Of a DNA stretch of 32,922 bases, positions 1 to 11,089 are shown piece by piece. This DNA is from Welwitschia mirabilis (Eukaryota > Gnetophyta > Gnetopsida > Welwitschiales), in NCBI GenBank assembly GCA_051453625.1, contig JBOZIK010000001.1, positions 126,332,970-126,365,891 of the forward strand. The letters run 5' to 3'. The position numbers were made by a program, and so were the translations under genes. How positions within the stretch are numbered: position 1 is the first letter of the stretch; every line of letters begins with the position of its first letter. Under the pieces are notes generated by a model. It was not told the origin of the DNA, ran no database searches, and saw only the letters and a program-made list of their open reading frames with translations.

Positions 1-109
1 GTAACAAAGGCTGCCTTTGATGATCTGTATCACCCAAGAAATTACCATCAAATCAAGGGAAATATAGACTATAAGGATTATCATAAAATCTATAATGAAA
101 ATATGAAAA

Positions 110-330
110 TAAAACAAAGTTTATATTAAGATTGAGTAACAAGCATCTTGGTTACAAAATAGTCGTGTCTCAATGGAGGATACATGTTCCTCTACCAAGT
201 GCATGTCTTTTTGCAATGCTTAAGATGAATCTCCTACCCTTCGATCTCTTGTAATAATAATTTTTGATGTAATGAAGATAATAAATAGAGTCAAAGGGGT
301 ATTTATTTATAGGAACACATAGCAGAAAAT
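110..330 (-). repeat. possible LTR fragment with TATA-like box
   Basis: Read on the minus strand, this has a TATA-like CCTATAAATA (about 303-314), then an AT-rich leader with AAGAGATCGAAGG, and ends near TGTATCCTCCATT (about 174-187). A similar order on the + strand at about 13640-13800 (CTATAAATAA, AT-rich leader, then TATGTATCCTCCATT) suggests both are pieces of one LTR family. The short reading frame at 170-358 lies inside it and is not a gene. The evidence is a short shared motif and shared order only. Confidence 0.3.
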
Positions 331-1221
331 GACAAGTAGAAGGCATGGCTAAACACACCTATTTATAGGTAAGAAATAGATGAAACATTCAAGGATCTAC
401 TATCAGAGTTAGTTATATGTCATTATCATCTTATCAAGTCATCTAGATAATAAGGTGGGAAACAAATCATCACAAAATTTAAATTAATAGGTGATTCATT
501 AGACAACTCAGCAATCGATATTAGTTGTCATCATTCTGCTTGGCTTCTGGATGATAGAGAAGATGATAGTCTTCTTTAATCATTTTCTTGAGGATAAACT
601 TAGCATTTTTATCAATAATTCTCTTTTAAATATTTGTGCATTAGAATGTGTCTTTAATACATTAAAACTAGGTAATAATTACACATTTCTGATATTTCCT
701 ATTATATCTTCAAAATTCTCAGAATTACATGTAAACCTATGTAAAAGTCTACAAAATAACTCATAAAATCCCATTAACTAATCACAAATTGGTAATGCAA
801 AAATGAACTTCCAATGTTAGGGCCTATTTAATTAATGTTAGGGTCATGTTTTCAAGAATCTGTGAGGTTTTAGAAGAGGGTCCATATTAGAAAGAGTTTA
901 AAGGGTTTAAATAAGGTTTTGTGCAAAATCTAGAGATGTTTGATGTAAAAAGATCAATGGTGTCAGTGAGATCTACTAATAGTACTAGTCATTTAACTTG
1001 AAATGAATTAACAAAAGAGAGGCATTATGCTTAGAATCACATAACATGATTCATATAACAAATAATAGAAAGTGAATGGCAGAAAATGAAAACAACAGAG
1101 TTAAAACTAAAACAAAAACATATGAAAATCCTTAAAAAAATAACATTGTAAAAACAAAAATTTAAAGTTTAATTTAACATACATAGTACTAAAAATAAAA
1201 AATATACTATAATAAAATCTA

Positions 1222-1262
<41 letters not shown>

Positions 1263-1266
1263 AGAG
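1222..1266. repeat. (GA)n microsatellite
   Basis: About 45 bp of alternating GA, with an AAA interruption near 1242-1244 and an imperfect end (GAAGAG). The Ser/Leu-rich frame crossing it on the minus strand is a by-product of the repeat. Confidence 0.95.
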
Positions 1267-4200
1267 GGTTCTTTTATGCTTTTGACATTCTCAATATCTT
1301 TGATTTTATTAAGTTTCATCACTTTATCCTTAGTGTGAAAGAAAAGGGGCAATAAAACTTATAAAAAGTAGTTATACCTATAATCAAAAATATAATAATA
1401 TATTTTATATTAAAGTTAAAATTTTCATAAAAACTTAAAAGAACTTGAAAAAAAGGACCAATTTTGATATCGCTCAAAAGGACTAGTACCAAATACTGAA
1501 GGATATAAAAACAAAAAGAAATGTAAAAATCTTAAAAAAATAAAATTAGACTATTTGGATCTCATTAGAAATGGACTAGTACTAATCATTAGAAAATGTA
1601 GGAAAATAAAAATAACTAAAATTTGCAATGCAAAAAAATAAAAACTCTACATGTGCTCCACCATAAAGTTACTATTCCATTATTACTAGCAATGATGCTA
1701 AAAGTAGTTCAAGGCCAACTTTTATAAAATTAACCAAGGCCTTTATTGTATAAGAGTCTTAGTATTATTTAATCCATAGAGATAATTTAGAGTAGGTTAA
1801 AAATAATGAAAACACAACACAATTATAAAGTAATAAAAAGATTAAAGTAGAGCTCAGATCGAAAATATCAAAAGAAGAATTCAATGAGTGAAAGATAGAA
1901 ATGAATGTATTACTTAACAACTAACTTAAATGTTTTAAAAAATAAGAGAAATTCATTTAGATATGTAACACAATTTCCTTCTTAGATTTCTCATATGTGA
2001 AGTTTTTTGCATCTTAAATCATGATGATATTAACTCATTTATCACGTGAGTATCGGTGAGATCCTTCTATCACTTTTTTTAGTTATAGCTTACACATAAG
2101 CATGTATAAAAATAAATCCCAGTAACCATCAAATAAAATAAAACTATGCAATGTAAACATAAATAAGAAAAATTCACTTAGAAACATAAAATAACTTGGC
2201 AATAGTATAACTTCATATCAAGCATTAAATGTATGAGATAAATCACATACAAAATCAAGAAATATAAACTATTATTTTATTAGAAAGCAAAATTGTAGTA
2301 AATTAATGAAGAATAACTTAACACTAAAACATTACGCTAGCCTCAATAATAGTATTTTTTCTCTAAGGCTAAATTCTATCGTGTACCCAAATATGATGAA
2401 TAATAATTGAATATGAAGCATTTGGCCAATTTTATATGTGAAATTAGGGTTACTATTTTAATTCATTAATCTTACATTAAAATAGATTATTTTATGATAG
2501 TAAATACTGGTAGTTTTTAGTATATTAAATGACTAGATCCATAATCAGAGATTGATCACTTTTGCATAATAGCTTTAGAACTTAAGTTCAAAAGGCATTT
2601 TCTAGAAGTAATAAGTGTTGCCATATAGGTAACCATAACCATAGGGTTTTTCTATTTGTTTAGCTTCAATTTTATGCCACATGATCCAAAATGCTGCTAT
2701 ATTCCTAAAAATTTCATGAGAAAATGCACAAGATCAAGTAGCGCATATAAGATAACATAAGACATATTTTTATAATTAAAATATTCAAAGTAATATCTTC
2801 ACTATGATCAACTAACTTTATATACTTGAGATAAATGTCAATTTTTACATGTTACCATTATACTACTAGAAGATTAGAGGGAAGTGACTTATCTTGTAGA
2901 GATTTTTTTTGTCCTTAATGAAAATAATTTAAATCTGAAGGACATTTATTTTTTCTTTCTTGACCTTATAAATAATAATGTTTCTTTTGATGTTATTTTC
3001 TACCTCTTTATAAGTTTAAATATAGGCATTAAGCATCAAAAGCATGATACATTAGCATTATTATTACTAAAGATTGTTTCTTATCCTTAATTAAGAAGTT
3101 CTTATTAAAATAAGAAATTAAAAGAAGCACAATAGAGAAATGTTCCTTTTTTTCATAGTAGTAGAAATCACAAGGACTCCATGGATAATGACTAGAAGGG
3201 ATTTACTATGAAGGACAAGCATATGTAGATCAAAGTTAAATGTTACTTTTTGGAGCATATAAAGATGAAAAAATTTTAGAAGCTCCTTAAGGCTAGTAGT
3301 AGAATTTATTTGAAATCAAAAACTAAAAAGGATAATCTTTTTTCTTATTAGTAATTCAAATGATATCAAGTGGAGTACATTGACTTAAATAATTAAGAGT
3401 ATTAAATAAAATTTTATCAATTAATTTATTTAAGAAAAAGAAATTTCATTAATTCATAAAATAAAATCCTATAATGCAAGTGCAACTTACTAAATCATAT
3501 CCATAAAAGCTCTGCATGTGGATTAAAATAACAAACAATGCAAATAAAAATAAACTTGTGTTAAATATGTTTATTATATATTTATTAAATTAATATTTAA
3601 AATAATTTTAAATGAGATATAACAATTACTATTATTAAATATGATAGAGTGTTATCATTTATAAGAAGACAAATTATATAATTCCATTTTATCAACTACC
3701 AATCTATTATCCTCGTAATTAATCTTATTAACCATAATTTTAGTAACTAGTTTAACTATAACCTTAACATTGATAGTATGAACAAACAGTAATCAATTTC
3801 AAAGCTAGAATTTACATATAAGATTATAAGAAATAAGAAATAAAAAATAAAAATAAAAAAGGATATTTTTATTAAAAATTAAAGTAATTTTATAATATAG
3901 TTATCACATCAAAAAATGATTTAGTAGTTGAGTTTATGAATGTATTAGATGTTGAAGAATCAATGGAATACCAACTTCACATTATGAAAATTTAAAAATC
4001 TATTGTAGAAAATAATATTTTATGAATTGAATAAGAAATAAATTAAAAATAAAATTGAAACTCAAACTATCATTAGATTCAAACATAAGAAAATGAAAAA
4101 TTTATAAGAAAGAAATGGAAATTAATTTAAAAATAGCAAGAAACACATTGAGTATCGAATGAAAGATAAAAAGATAATCATTAATTTGGTACTAGTTTAA

Positions 4201-4626
4201 CTTCATTTTATCTTTATAATTTTGACTTATTTCAAATGCCATTTCATTTCCATGGAAATTGTTGATCCTTTCTTCTACTTAGTGCCTTCTTAATTTTATT
4301 GGAATAATATGTGTTTTTTCCATTACATTACAATTTCTTCATTTTATTATAATTAGCTGTTTGATCTTGGCATTATGATCTTTCCCATATTTCATTGTGA
4401 TATAGACTAGTGATTATTTTCTTTTTTATTTTTGTATCCTTATGAGATTATAGTCTTTAATTTTATTTTTATCTTTCATTAGCCATATTGCAATCTTTAA
4501 TATAACTAGTAGTAGTTGTTTGAGATGTCATATTGCAATAAGTAAGCTTTCATAAACTTCTCCTTTCTCAATTACATTACAATTCCATAATAATTTATTT
4601 TTAAATTAAATTACTAACACATTATT

Positions 4627-4937
4627 NNNNNNNNNNNNNNNNNNNNNNNNNNNNNNNNNNNNNNNNNNNNNNNNNNNNNNNNNNNNNNNNNNNNNNNNNN
4701 NNNNNNNNNNNNNNNNNNNNNNNNNNNNNNNNNNNNNNNNNNNNNNNNNNNNNNNNNNNNNNNNNNNNNNNNNNNNNNNNNNNNNNNNNNNNNNNNNNNN
4801 NNNNNNNNNNNNNNNNNNNNNNNNNNNNNNNNNNNNNNNNNNNNNNNNNNNNNNNNNNNNNNNNNNNNNNNNNNNNNNNNNNNNNNNNNNNNNNNNNNNN
4901 NNNNNNNNNNNNNNNNNNNNNNNNNNNNNNNNNNNNN
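4627..4937. other. N gap (311 bases)
   Basis: Unsequenced. The same 12 bases, TAACACATTATT, end at the left edge (4615-4626) and begin at the right edge (4938-4949), so the flanks may really overlap. Confidence 0.95.
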
Positions 4938-5194
4938 TAACACATTATTATATTCACATATAAATATATCTAAGTACCATAAAAATTCCTCATTTAAAGG
5001 GATATCACATTATGATAGATTAATGGTATAAAAAATAGCCAAATTTTCACAAACTTAATGTTTTTTAGGAATATAAATTCATTTATTAATTTATGATTTC
5101 TTCTGTTTTTTCTTAAAAACTATTACCGTTTAAAATATAATGGATTTTATAATTCCATTGTTAATTATATTTTATTGAAATATATCAAGATTAA

Positions 5195-5432
5195 AGTTTT
5201 ATTCTACAAGGGAAAAAAATTCAAGTTTGGAACCCAAAAATAGTTTATCCTTCTAAAGGATGTAATATTTACCTTGTAAATGTTAAACTTTCTAATTTAA
5301 TCACTAATCCTATTATCTCTAATGAAATTAATAATGAAGAGAGGAATTTACTATTAAAAATAAAAACTAAATTTAAGAATAGTATAAATATGTTTTATTT
5401 GATGTTAATAACCTACTCTAAATTTTTTTAGG
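5195..5432 (+). other. unrecognised open stretch of about 79 codons
   Basis: One + frame stays open from after a TAA near 5192 to the TAG at about 5430, without an early ATG. It is Asn/Ile/Leu/Lys-rich and I recognise no domain. It is longer than most chance frames in this composition but not outside what about 33 kb of AT-rich DNA can give. It could be a scrap of an older element just left of LTR-A. Confidence 0.15.
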
Positions 5433-5905
5433 TTAGTAGGATATTGTCATGTAGGCTCTATTAACTAAAATTATCTATCTCTCTAAGGTAGAATTTGAGT
5501 ATGTTAGGAAGTTTCTCTAAAGAATCACACACATGTTTGTTTTCCTTTCCGTGAAACCTCTAGTATTATCAAGATTAAGAAAAATATTAAAAACTTAGTG
5601 GAAGTAGTCAAAATATGGGTTACATTGGCATTTCTTTATGGCTTAACCATAGGTATTTTGGAGGTTCTAGAATATGTGGCTCATTAAAATTTTTATGTTA
5701 ATATATATACTTTGATTCTCTATTTTCATTGTCAATTAGTACCCATATTATTTTAGTTTAGCTTAATTTTGTATGACTTAATTCTCTTATTTTTTTCTTC
5801 TAGATCTCATTTTTATTTCTAGAAATCTAGATGAAGGATTATCATAGTCTCTCTTAGATTTTTGCATAACATGGTTATAAATGTATTTTCCTAATATAAC
5901 ATACT

Positions 5906-7318
5906 TATTGGTAAAATCCTAGTTTTAATGATTCCACTTATTAAATGTAATGTGTCTGATAGGTAGATAGGTAAAATTGGATAACACTAAATTGCAAATA
6001 GTATTAATCTAGCCAAAACCTCAAATTTCAAAGTACAAAAAAGCTTTAGCTTAAAAATTCATGAAGGTTAGATATAATTAACTAAATACATCTACATATG
6101 TGAAGACATCTATGGTAGAGACATCTACTATATTAAAGATGTCTAGACTAAAGTAGACTTATTTACAGGAAAAGGCATCTATTATGATAAAGTTGTCTCT
6201 ACTAAACCAAGAAGCTGAGATAGGTAAAAGATGTGTATTAAATTAAAGACATCTATGCTACTTCAACTATTAAAAGACATTTCCAGAACTAAAGATGTGT
6301 ATACTATAATGAAAGAGGTAACAAAGATAAATTATACTATGATTAATTATCTACATTTTAGGAAATCAAGCAAGTTTAAACTTTGAATTCATTATCACTA
6401 AGGGTCTGAGATACAACAATTTAAATTTTATTGAAGTCTAAGTAGTTTAACCAAAAACATCTTTCAGGGTAAAGATGTCTATCTAGTAAAGACATGTATT
6501 ATGTCAAATATGTCTATCTTGAAAACTTGATAGAAAATAAAATGTTGTTAACTAACCAAAACTCTACCATTTCTAAGCATTGCATAATGTTTAAATGTTT
6601 TCAAATGGATATCTCTCTAGAGTAAAGGTAAAGAAGACATCAAAGGTATAAATGGAATAAAGAGAGAAGAAAAATGTGTTACTTACATGAGTAATTGAAA
6701 TTGTACATGAATTTTTTTTGTAATCTTAATGAGAAAATCATATAATGAATACATTTCTTGATCGTTAGCACTTACATAACTATGTTACTTGATCTTAGAC
6801 AATCTAGGTAATAACAATTAGGGAGAACTCAAATGTTCCATTAAAATGACATCTTTTTAGGCTTGTTCTTTATTTTTTATCATTGTTTATTGGCACTTAA
6901 ATTGTAGGAGTATTATATTTCTAAATACACTCATTGTAGTCCATTACTTAATGTCATTCTTATGATTCCTTAGTTGGGTTTCCAAATTATCAGGCACCCT
7001 TATATAAATGTACTTCTATAAGTGGTTGTGAGTACATGTCTATTTTAATTTATTATAAATTCTTGAGGGGAAGAAAGTGCTATTTTGTAATGAGTATCTT
7101 AGTTACATGTAAGGTTGGTAATGCTTCAAAACCAATGTTTTATAAGTTAAGGATATCCAGAGGTATGAGAGAAAGCTACCCTCTATTTGTGAACATGCCT
7201 AGACTAGGTAATTACATTAATCTAATACAGTCTTTATTGTATAGGTATAATTTCTTTTAATAAGTTTTTTATTTGATAAGTCTTGATAATCCCTTCCCTC
7301 CAAGTTTAATGATCCTCA
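5906..7318 (+). repeat. LTR-A, 5' LTR of Element 1
   Basis: Starts TATTGGTAAAATCCTAG (a decayed TGTTGG start, judged from LTR-C) and ends GATCCTCA, two bases before the primer site. It is homologous throughout to LTR-B and LTR-C, for example the shared blocks around TCCTAGTTTTAATGA and ATATCTAGAGGTATGAGAG-like sequence near the 3' end. It carries an array of AGACATCT/AGATGTCT motifs (6104, 6119, 6137 and onward). The 74-residue frame at 7036-7260 lies in its 3' end and is not conserved as coding in the other LTRs. Confidence 0.85.
6999..7009 (+). promoter_or_regulatory. LTR-A TATA box
   Basis: TTATATAAATG about 310 bp before the LTR end, where the U3/R boundary would be expected. The matching position in LTR-B (about 27505) reads TTATATGAG and in LTR-C is more decayed. 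Inferred core promoter of the element. Confidence 0.5.
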
Positions 7319-7320
7319 AG

Positions 7321-7334
7321 TGGTATTAAGATGG
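7321..7334 (+). other. primer binding site of Element 1
   Basis: TGGTATTAAGATGG starts two bases after the LTR. Plant copia elements usually carry TGGTATCA followed by A/G-rich sequence, complementary to the 3' end of initiator tRNA-Met. One clear C-to-T change. The same site is seen in Element 3 (TGATATCAAAGTGG) and Element 2 (AGGTATCAAAGTAGG), each at the same two-base spacing. Confidence 0.75.
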
Positions 7335-7370
7335 GTGCTCATAAAAAGAAGTAACATCCTTACATAAACA

Positions 7371-8990
7371 ATGGAAGGGATGTCATCCATCAGACCTCCT
7401 CTCTTTGATGGGACTAACTATGCTTATTGAAATATGAAAATGAAAGTGTACATATAGTTTTATGAGTTTCATATTTGGTAAAGCATTAAAGATGAATATT
7501 GAAAACCTATAAAACTCATAATAGATGTTGTAGGAAAATCTATTATACAAATAAAACCTAGAAAGGACTAGGAAGACAAAGAAAATGCAGCCTTCATGTA
7601 TGACTTAAAAGTAAAGCATGCTCTTTACTCAATGATATAAAATGTTCTAGTATGAACATATAAAGGATCCTCTATTATCAAGCAATTAAATATTTTTATT
7701 AAACCAATTATTTTGAAAATCTTAAGATGAGAAATGGAGAGAGAGTACATGAATACTTCACAAGATTCTCTAACATAGTGAATGTTATACATGGAATTTA
7801 TTGAAAATCTTCTAGAGGCTAAGGTAACTTAAAAAATTATTAGATCTTTATCTTTAAAATATAATCCTAAAACAATATCCATGAAAGATTCAAGATATTT
7901 CAATAAAACAAATATTGAGAATCTACAAAGTGCTCTAATGGCTTATGAGATGAATCTTATTTAACATGGCACTTAGAAATAGAATCCTATCACTCTTAAA
8001 GCTAGTGAAGATATAAGACAACCTTATAAAGGGAAAATAAAGGAAGGTTTATATGGAGATAACTCTAAAGATGATAGAGAAAAAGAACTTAATCTTATTA
8101 TAAGGCAAGTCAAAAAAATTCTTTTATGAAAGAACAATAAAAGAAAAGACTACAAAAACCATCTAAGTTTCAAGCTAGAGGTAAGTTCAAAGGTAAAAAT
8201 TTCAATCATTCTTTACTTTCTTCCAAGTATATTATTCCCAATTTAGAATGTTAGGTTTATGAAGGATGAAAACACATATCCTTGGAATGTCCTATCTCTA
8301 ATAGATTGTAGGAAAATTACAAAGTGAAGAACCCAAGAAGAAGAGAACCTTTTCACAAGATGGGATGATGATAAATATGTGACTAAAGTAGAAATATTTG
8401 ATGAAAAAAGAGATCATCCATCTTACATGGCCATTGTGCATATCCAAAAGGATAATGAAGAAAGAAAAGAAGAATCTAAATCAAACATTGAAGGTGAAAT
8501 ACATATAGAACTTTAAGATAAGTATGATTTAATTTTTAAAGAATTTAATAAGTTGTAAATAATATGTTTTAAAATGAAAAAATTACTTCATTCTCATGAA
8601 TTAGCATAGAAACAAGAAAAGGTTCTTGCAATAGATTATCATCTAAAAACTTAGCTCTTAAAGCTAACATTAGTAAACTAATGTATAAATCAAAGAATGT
8701 TAAATAAGAACTTATCGATTGAAAAACAATAAATGAGAAGTTTACATAAGGGAAGGAGAGTTTAAAAATCATTCTTAGATAATGTAGAAGTTCAAGTGAT
8801 AAAAGTGGTTTAGACCATAATAAAGCCTTCACTGGTACTTTAACTTCCTTATTCAAAAATGGAACTACAAGCCAAGGTATGAACATATAGTTTATACTAA
8901 AAATATTATCTATTAGTATTACTATAAATAATATCATTATTAGTTTAATCATCTAGTTACATTCAACATTAAATATTACACTAATAGTGC
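7371..8990 (+). pseudogene. gag: Element 1 gag (capsid and zinc knuckle), broken
   Basis: Structural Gag of the particle that packages element RNA. It starts MEGMSSIRPPLFDGTNYAY, the usual N-terminus of plant copia Gag, 36 bp after the primer site. The capsid (UBN2-type) region runs to about 7965, ending near SALMAYEMNL-like sequence. A zinc knuckle lies at 8246-8293 with the spacing C-x2-C-x4-H-x4-C, but its second Cys codon is now TAT (Tyr) and two stops fall within it. An acidic, Lys/Glu-rich coiled-coil-like C-terminal region follows (open at 8366-8515, then decayed to about 8880), including SYMAI, the decayed equivalent of the family's FMA motif. Many in-frame stops; not translatable. 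The long minus-strand frame at 8569-8952 is its shadow. Confidence 0.85.
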
Positions 8991-9059
8991 AAAAAGGTGA
9001 AGAAATATGGTACATCTTATGCAAGCCAAACCAAATAACATATGGATTTCAAAATTAAG

Positions 9060-9660
9060 ATTATCTCTCTTAGCTCAGATTACTCTACAAGAAATAAAGA
9101 AACATGCCTAATATGTTGATATTGGATGTTTAAGACACATTGTTAGAGATAAATCCATCTTTACCACCTTGATAAAATAAGACAAAGGATTGTTCACTTT
9201 TGATGACAATACAAGATCCCCTATTAGAGGTATTAAAACTATTGGAGGGGGTAATTTACCTAACATAAAAGATGTTTTCTTCATAAAAAGATTACAACAT
9301 AATCTTATAAGTATTAGTTAGTTATATAATGCAAACCTTTTTATTACATTTACCAAAGATGATTATGTTATCAAAGAATATAACTCAAACAAGGTCTTAT
9401 TTGCTAGAGTTAGAAAATATAATGTTTATATCACTACTTTATAATATATTTTTGACAAAAAAAGCAAGTGTAAACCAAGTGTCCATTAAGCACTACAAGT
9501 CAAATGAATCTATGACATAGGAATCTTAGACATGTAAGTAAAGAATTACTAAAAATCTTATTCTTAAAAGATGTGGTAAAGGAGTTCCCAATTTGTAAAG
9601 CTTTGATGATCAAGTTTGTGAGGCATGCCAGAAAGAAAAGCAAATAAGGTAAGGTTTAAT
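9060..9660 (+). pseudogene. pol: Element 1 protease and GAG-pre-integrase region, broken
   Basis: The start has the IWISK linker (about 9045), then VDIGCLRHIVRDKS from about 9115. This aligns with the copia aspartic protease site; the catalytic Asp is kept (9118-9120) but the following Ser is Ile. Next come FTFDDN, GGGNLPNIKDVFFI and LQHNLISIS, the conserved flap-to-C-terminal stretch. The block after 9540 corresponds to the GAG-pre-integrase zinc region, heavily decayed. In the intact family this enzyme cuts the Gag-Pol polyprotein. At least one TAG replaces an expected Gln (ISIS-stop-LY, about 9319). Confidence 0.8.
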
Positions 9661-10110
9661 AAGAAAAATACAATCACAACTAAATATTCCTTAGATATTT
9701 TACATCTTGGTATTGTTGATCCACATCCTATAGAAAGTCTAGTAAGAAAAGATATTATTTAACTATGATTGACAATTACTCTCATTCTACATGGGTAGCC
9801 TTCTTACACATAAGGATGAGGCATTTACCATTTTTTCTAAGTTATGTATTAGTTTATAAAATTAAAAAGAATATAAAATTAAGATGATAATAAGTGATAA
9901 TGGTACTAGATTTAAAAATATAAGGTTCAAATATTTTTATAAATAGTTTGGTATCCTTCACCAATTATTTACACTAAGAACTCCATAACAAAATGGAGTT
10001 ACTAAAAGAAAGAATAGAGTTATAAATGAAATGGCAAGAATAATGATGCACAATAAATAGATTTCCAACTATTTTGGGGTGAAATCCATTAACACTACAT
10101 GCTACAATTT
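9660..10110 (+). pseudogene. pol: Element 1 integrase core, broken
   Basis: Integrase joins element cDNA to host DNA. Visible: LDILHLGIVDP (about 9693), where the first catalytic Asp is now Gly; YYLTMIDNYSHSTWVAFL (about 9750-9805); IISDNGTRFKN with the second Asp at 9896-9898; and the region TP-stop-QNGVTKRKNR. The third position (10004-10006) is exactly 36 codons after the second Asp, the D-x35-E spacing, but the Glu is now Lys (AAA). So two of three catalytic residues are lost, besides stops and frameshifts. The TAA at 9986-9988 sits where the family has Gln. Confidence 0.85.
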
Positions 10111-10399
10111 CCAACTGAGTTCAGATGACTAGATTTTCATATAGCATGAACAATAATCTAGTAATTCTTAATCACAATTAGATAGTAAGAAAGAAAAAGA
10201 TGGAAAATAGATAAGAAAACCTTTTCAAAAATGATTAGACTAAAGAGAATTCATTCTATAAGTAACATCATAGGTATTTTATATGCTGATATTAAAATGT
10301 AAAGTTGTACTAAGGAATTTTATGGATTTGTAACATATAGTTCATAGATAGAATCCAAAACTTTTAATGGAGTATAAAGTGATAAGCATTGAATACTAA

Positions 10400-11085
10400 T
10401 AATATAAAAGGTATGATGTCTAGGAACTCATTCCAAGTTCATCTAATGGACCTATCATTAGCATAAAATGGATCTTTATAAATAAAACATATGAAAATTT
10501 TAATATTATTAGAAAAAAAGTAAGAATAGTAGCAAAACGGTATATCCAATCAAAAGGTATAGAATTTGAAGAAAAATTTACACCAATAGCATGTATGGAG
10601 TTTATAAGAATTATTTTAATTTTTGAATGTACCAAAGGATTCAAATTCTATTAGATGAATGTCAAAAGTTCCTTTATAAATAGAGCACTTCAAGATAAAG
10701 TATATGTTGAGTAACCTAAATGATTTACTAACTCTCATAAATCAGATTATGTTTAAAAACTAAAAAAGGATCTTTATGATCTTAAACAAGCATTTAAAGC
10801 CTAGTACGAGAAACTTTTAGGTTATCTAACATAAAATAGATTTAAAATAGGTACATCTGATGTTATAATATTTATTAAAAAAGGGTGAGAATTTTACTAT
10901 TATACAAATCTATGTAGATGATATTATTTTTTATGCTACTAAAAAATTACTATGTAAGACACTTATAAAAATTATGTAGGATGAGTTTTAAATGAGTCTT
11001 ATGCGAGAGTTAAGTAACTTTTTGGGACTTTAAGCTATATAACATAAATAATATTCATTCATTTCTCAAACTATATATGTTAAAA
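10400..11085 (+). pseudogene. pol: Element 1 reverse transcriptase (RVT_2), broken
   Basis: Copies element RNA to DNA. Recognisable blocks: ISIKWIFINK (about 10453), VRIVAKRYIQSKGIEFEEKF (10520-10580), MNVKSSFIN (about 10654), KDLYDLKQAFKA (about 10768-10803), and the catalytic YVDD at 10911-10922 followed by DIIFYAT. A frameshift separates YVDD from the preceding blocks. Stops occur where the family has Gln (before MNVKS and after YVE). The minus-strand frame at 10420-10644 is a shadow. Confidence 0.88.
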
Positions 11086-11089
11086 ATTT

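Larger units (their letters stand above)
1..5905. other. AT-rich intergenic stretch, no supported gene
   Basis: No stretch on either strand gives a recognisable protein domain. The few open frames here (for example 551-766 and 2884-3090) are short, low-complexity, rich in Phe/Leu/Ile/Asn, and match the random expectation for AT-rich DNA. The only structured items are a GA microsatellite, a possible LTR scrap near the left edge, an N gap, and an unassigned open stretch at about 5195-5432. I see no splice-supported gene model. Confidence 0.6.

Noticed and set aside
170-358. 62-residue minus frame with Cys and His
   Set aside because: No recognisable domain; lies within an LTR-like fragment.
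1107-1352. 81-residue minus frame with Ser-Leu repeats
   Set aside because: Produced by the GA microsatellite.
2884-3090. 68-residue + frame rich in Phe/Leu/Asn
   Set aside because: Low complexity, no domain, of the length expected by chance in AT-rich DNA.
3970-3986. 16-base match CAACTTCACATTATGA with 12168-12183
   Set aside because: No extension on either side; a match of this length is plausible by chance in AT-rich DNA of this size.
4614-4957. Long minus-strand frames through the N run
   Set aside because: They consist almost wholly of unknown residues; only a few real codons at each end.
7036-7260. 74-residue frame just before the primer site
   Set aside because: Lies in LTR-A; the matching parts of LTR-B and LTR-C are not open, so it is not coding.
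8569-8952. 127-residue minus frame, hydrophobic, could look like a membrane protein
   Set aside because: It is antisense to the Lys/Glu-rich coiled-coil Gag of Element 1; the antisense of such codons reads Phe/Leu/Ile.
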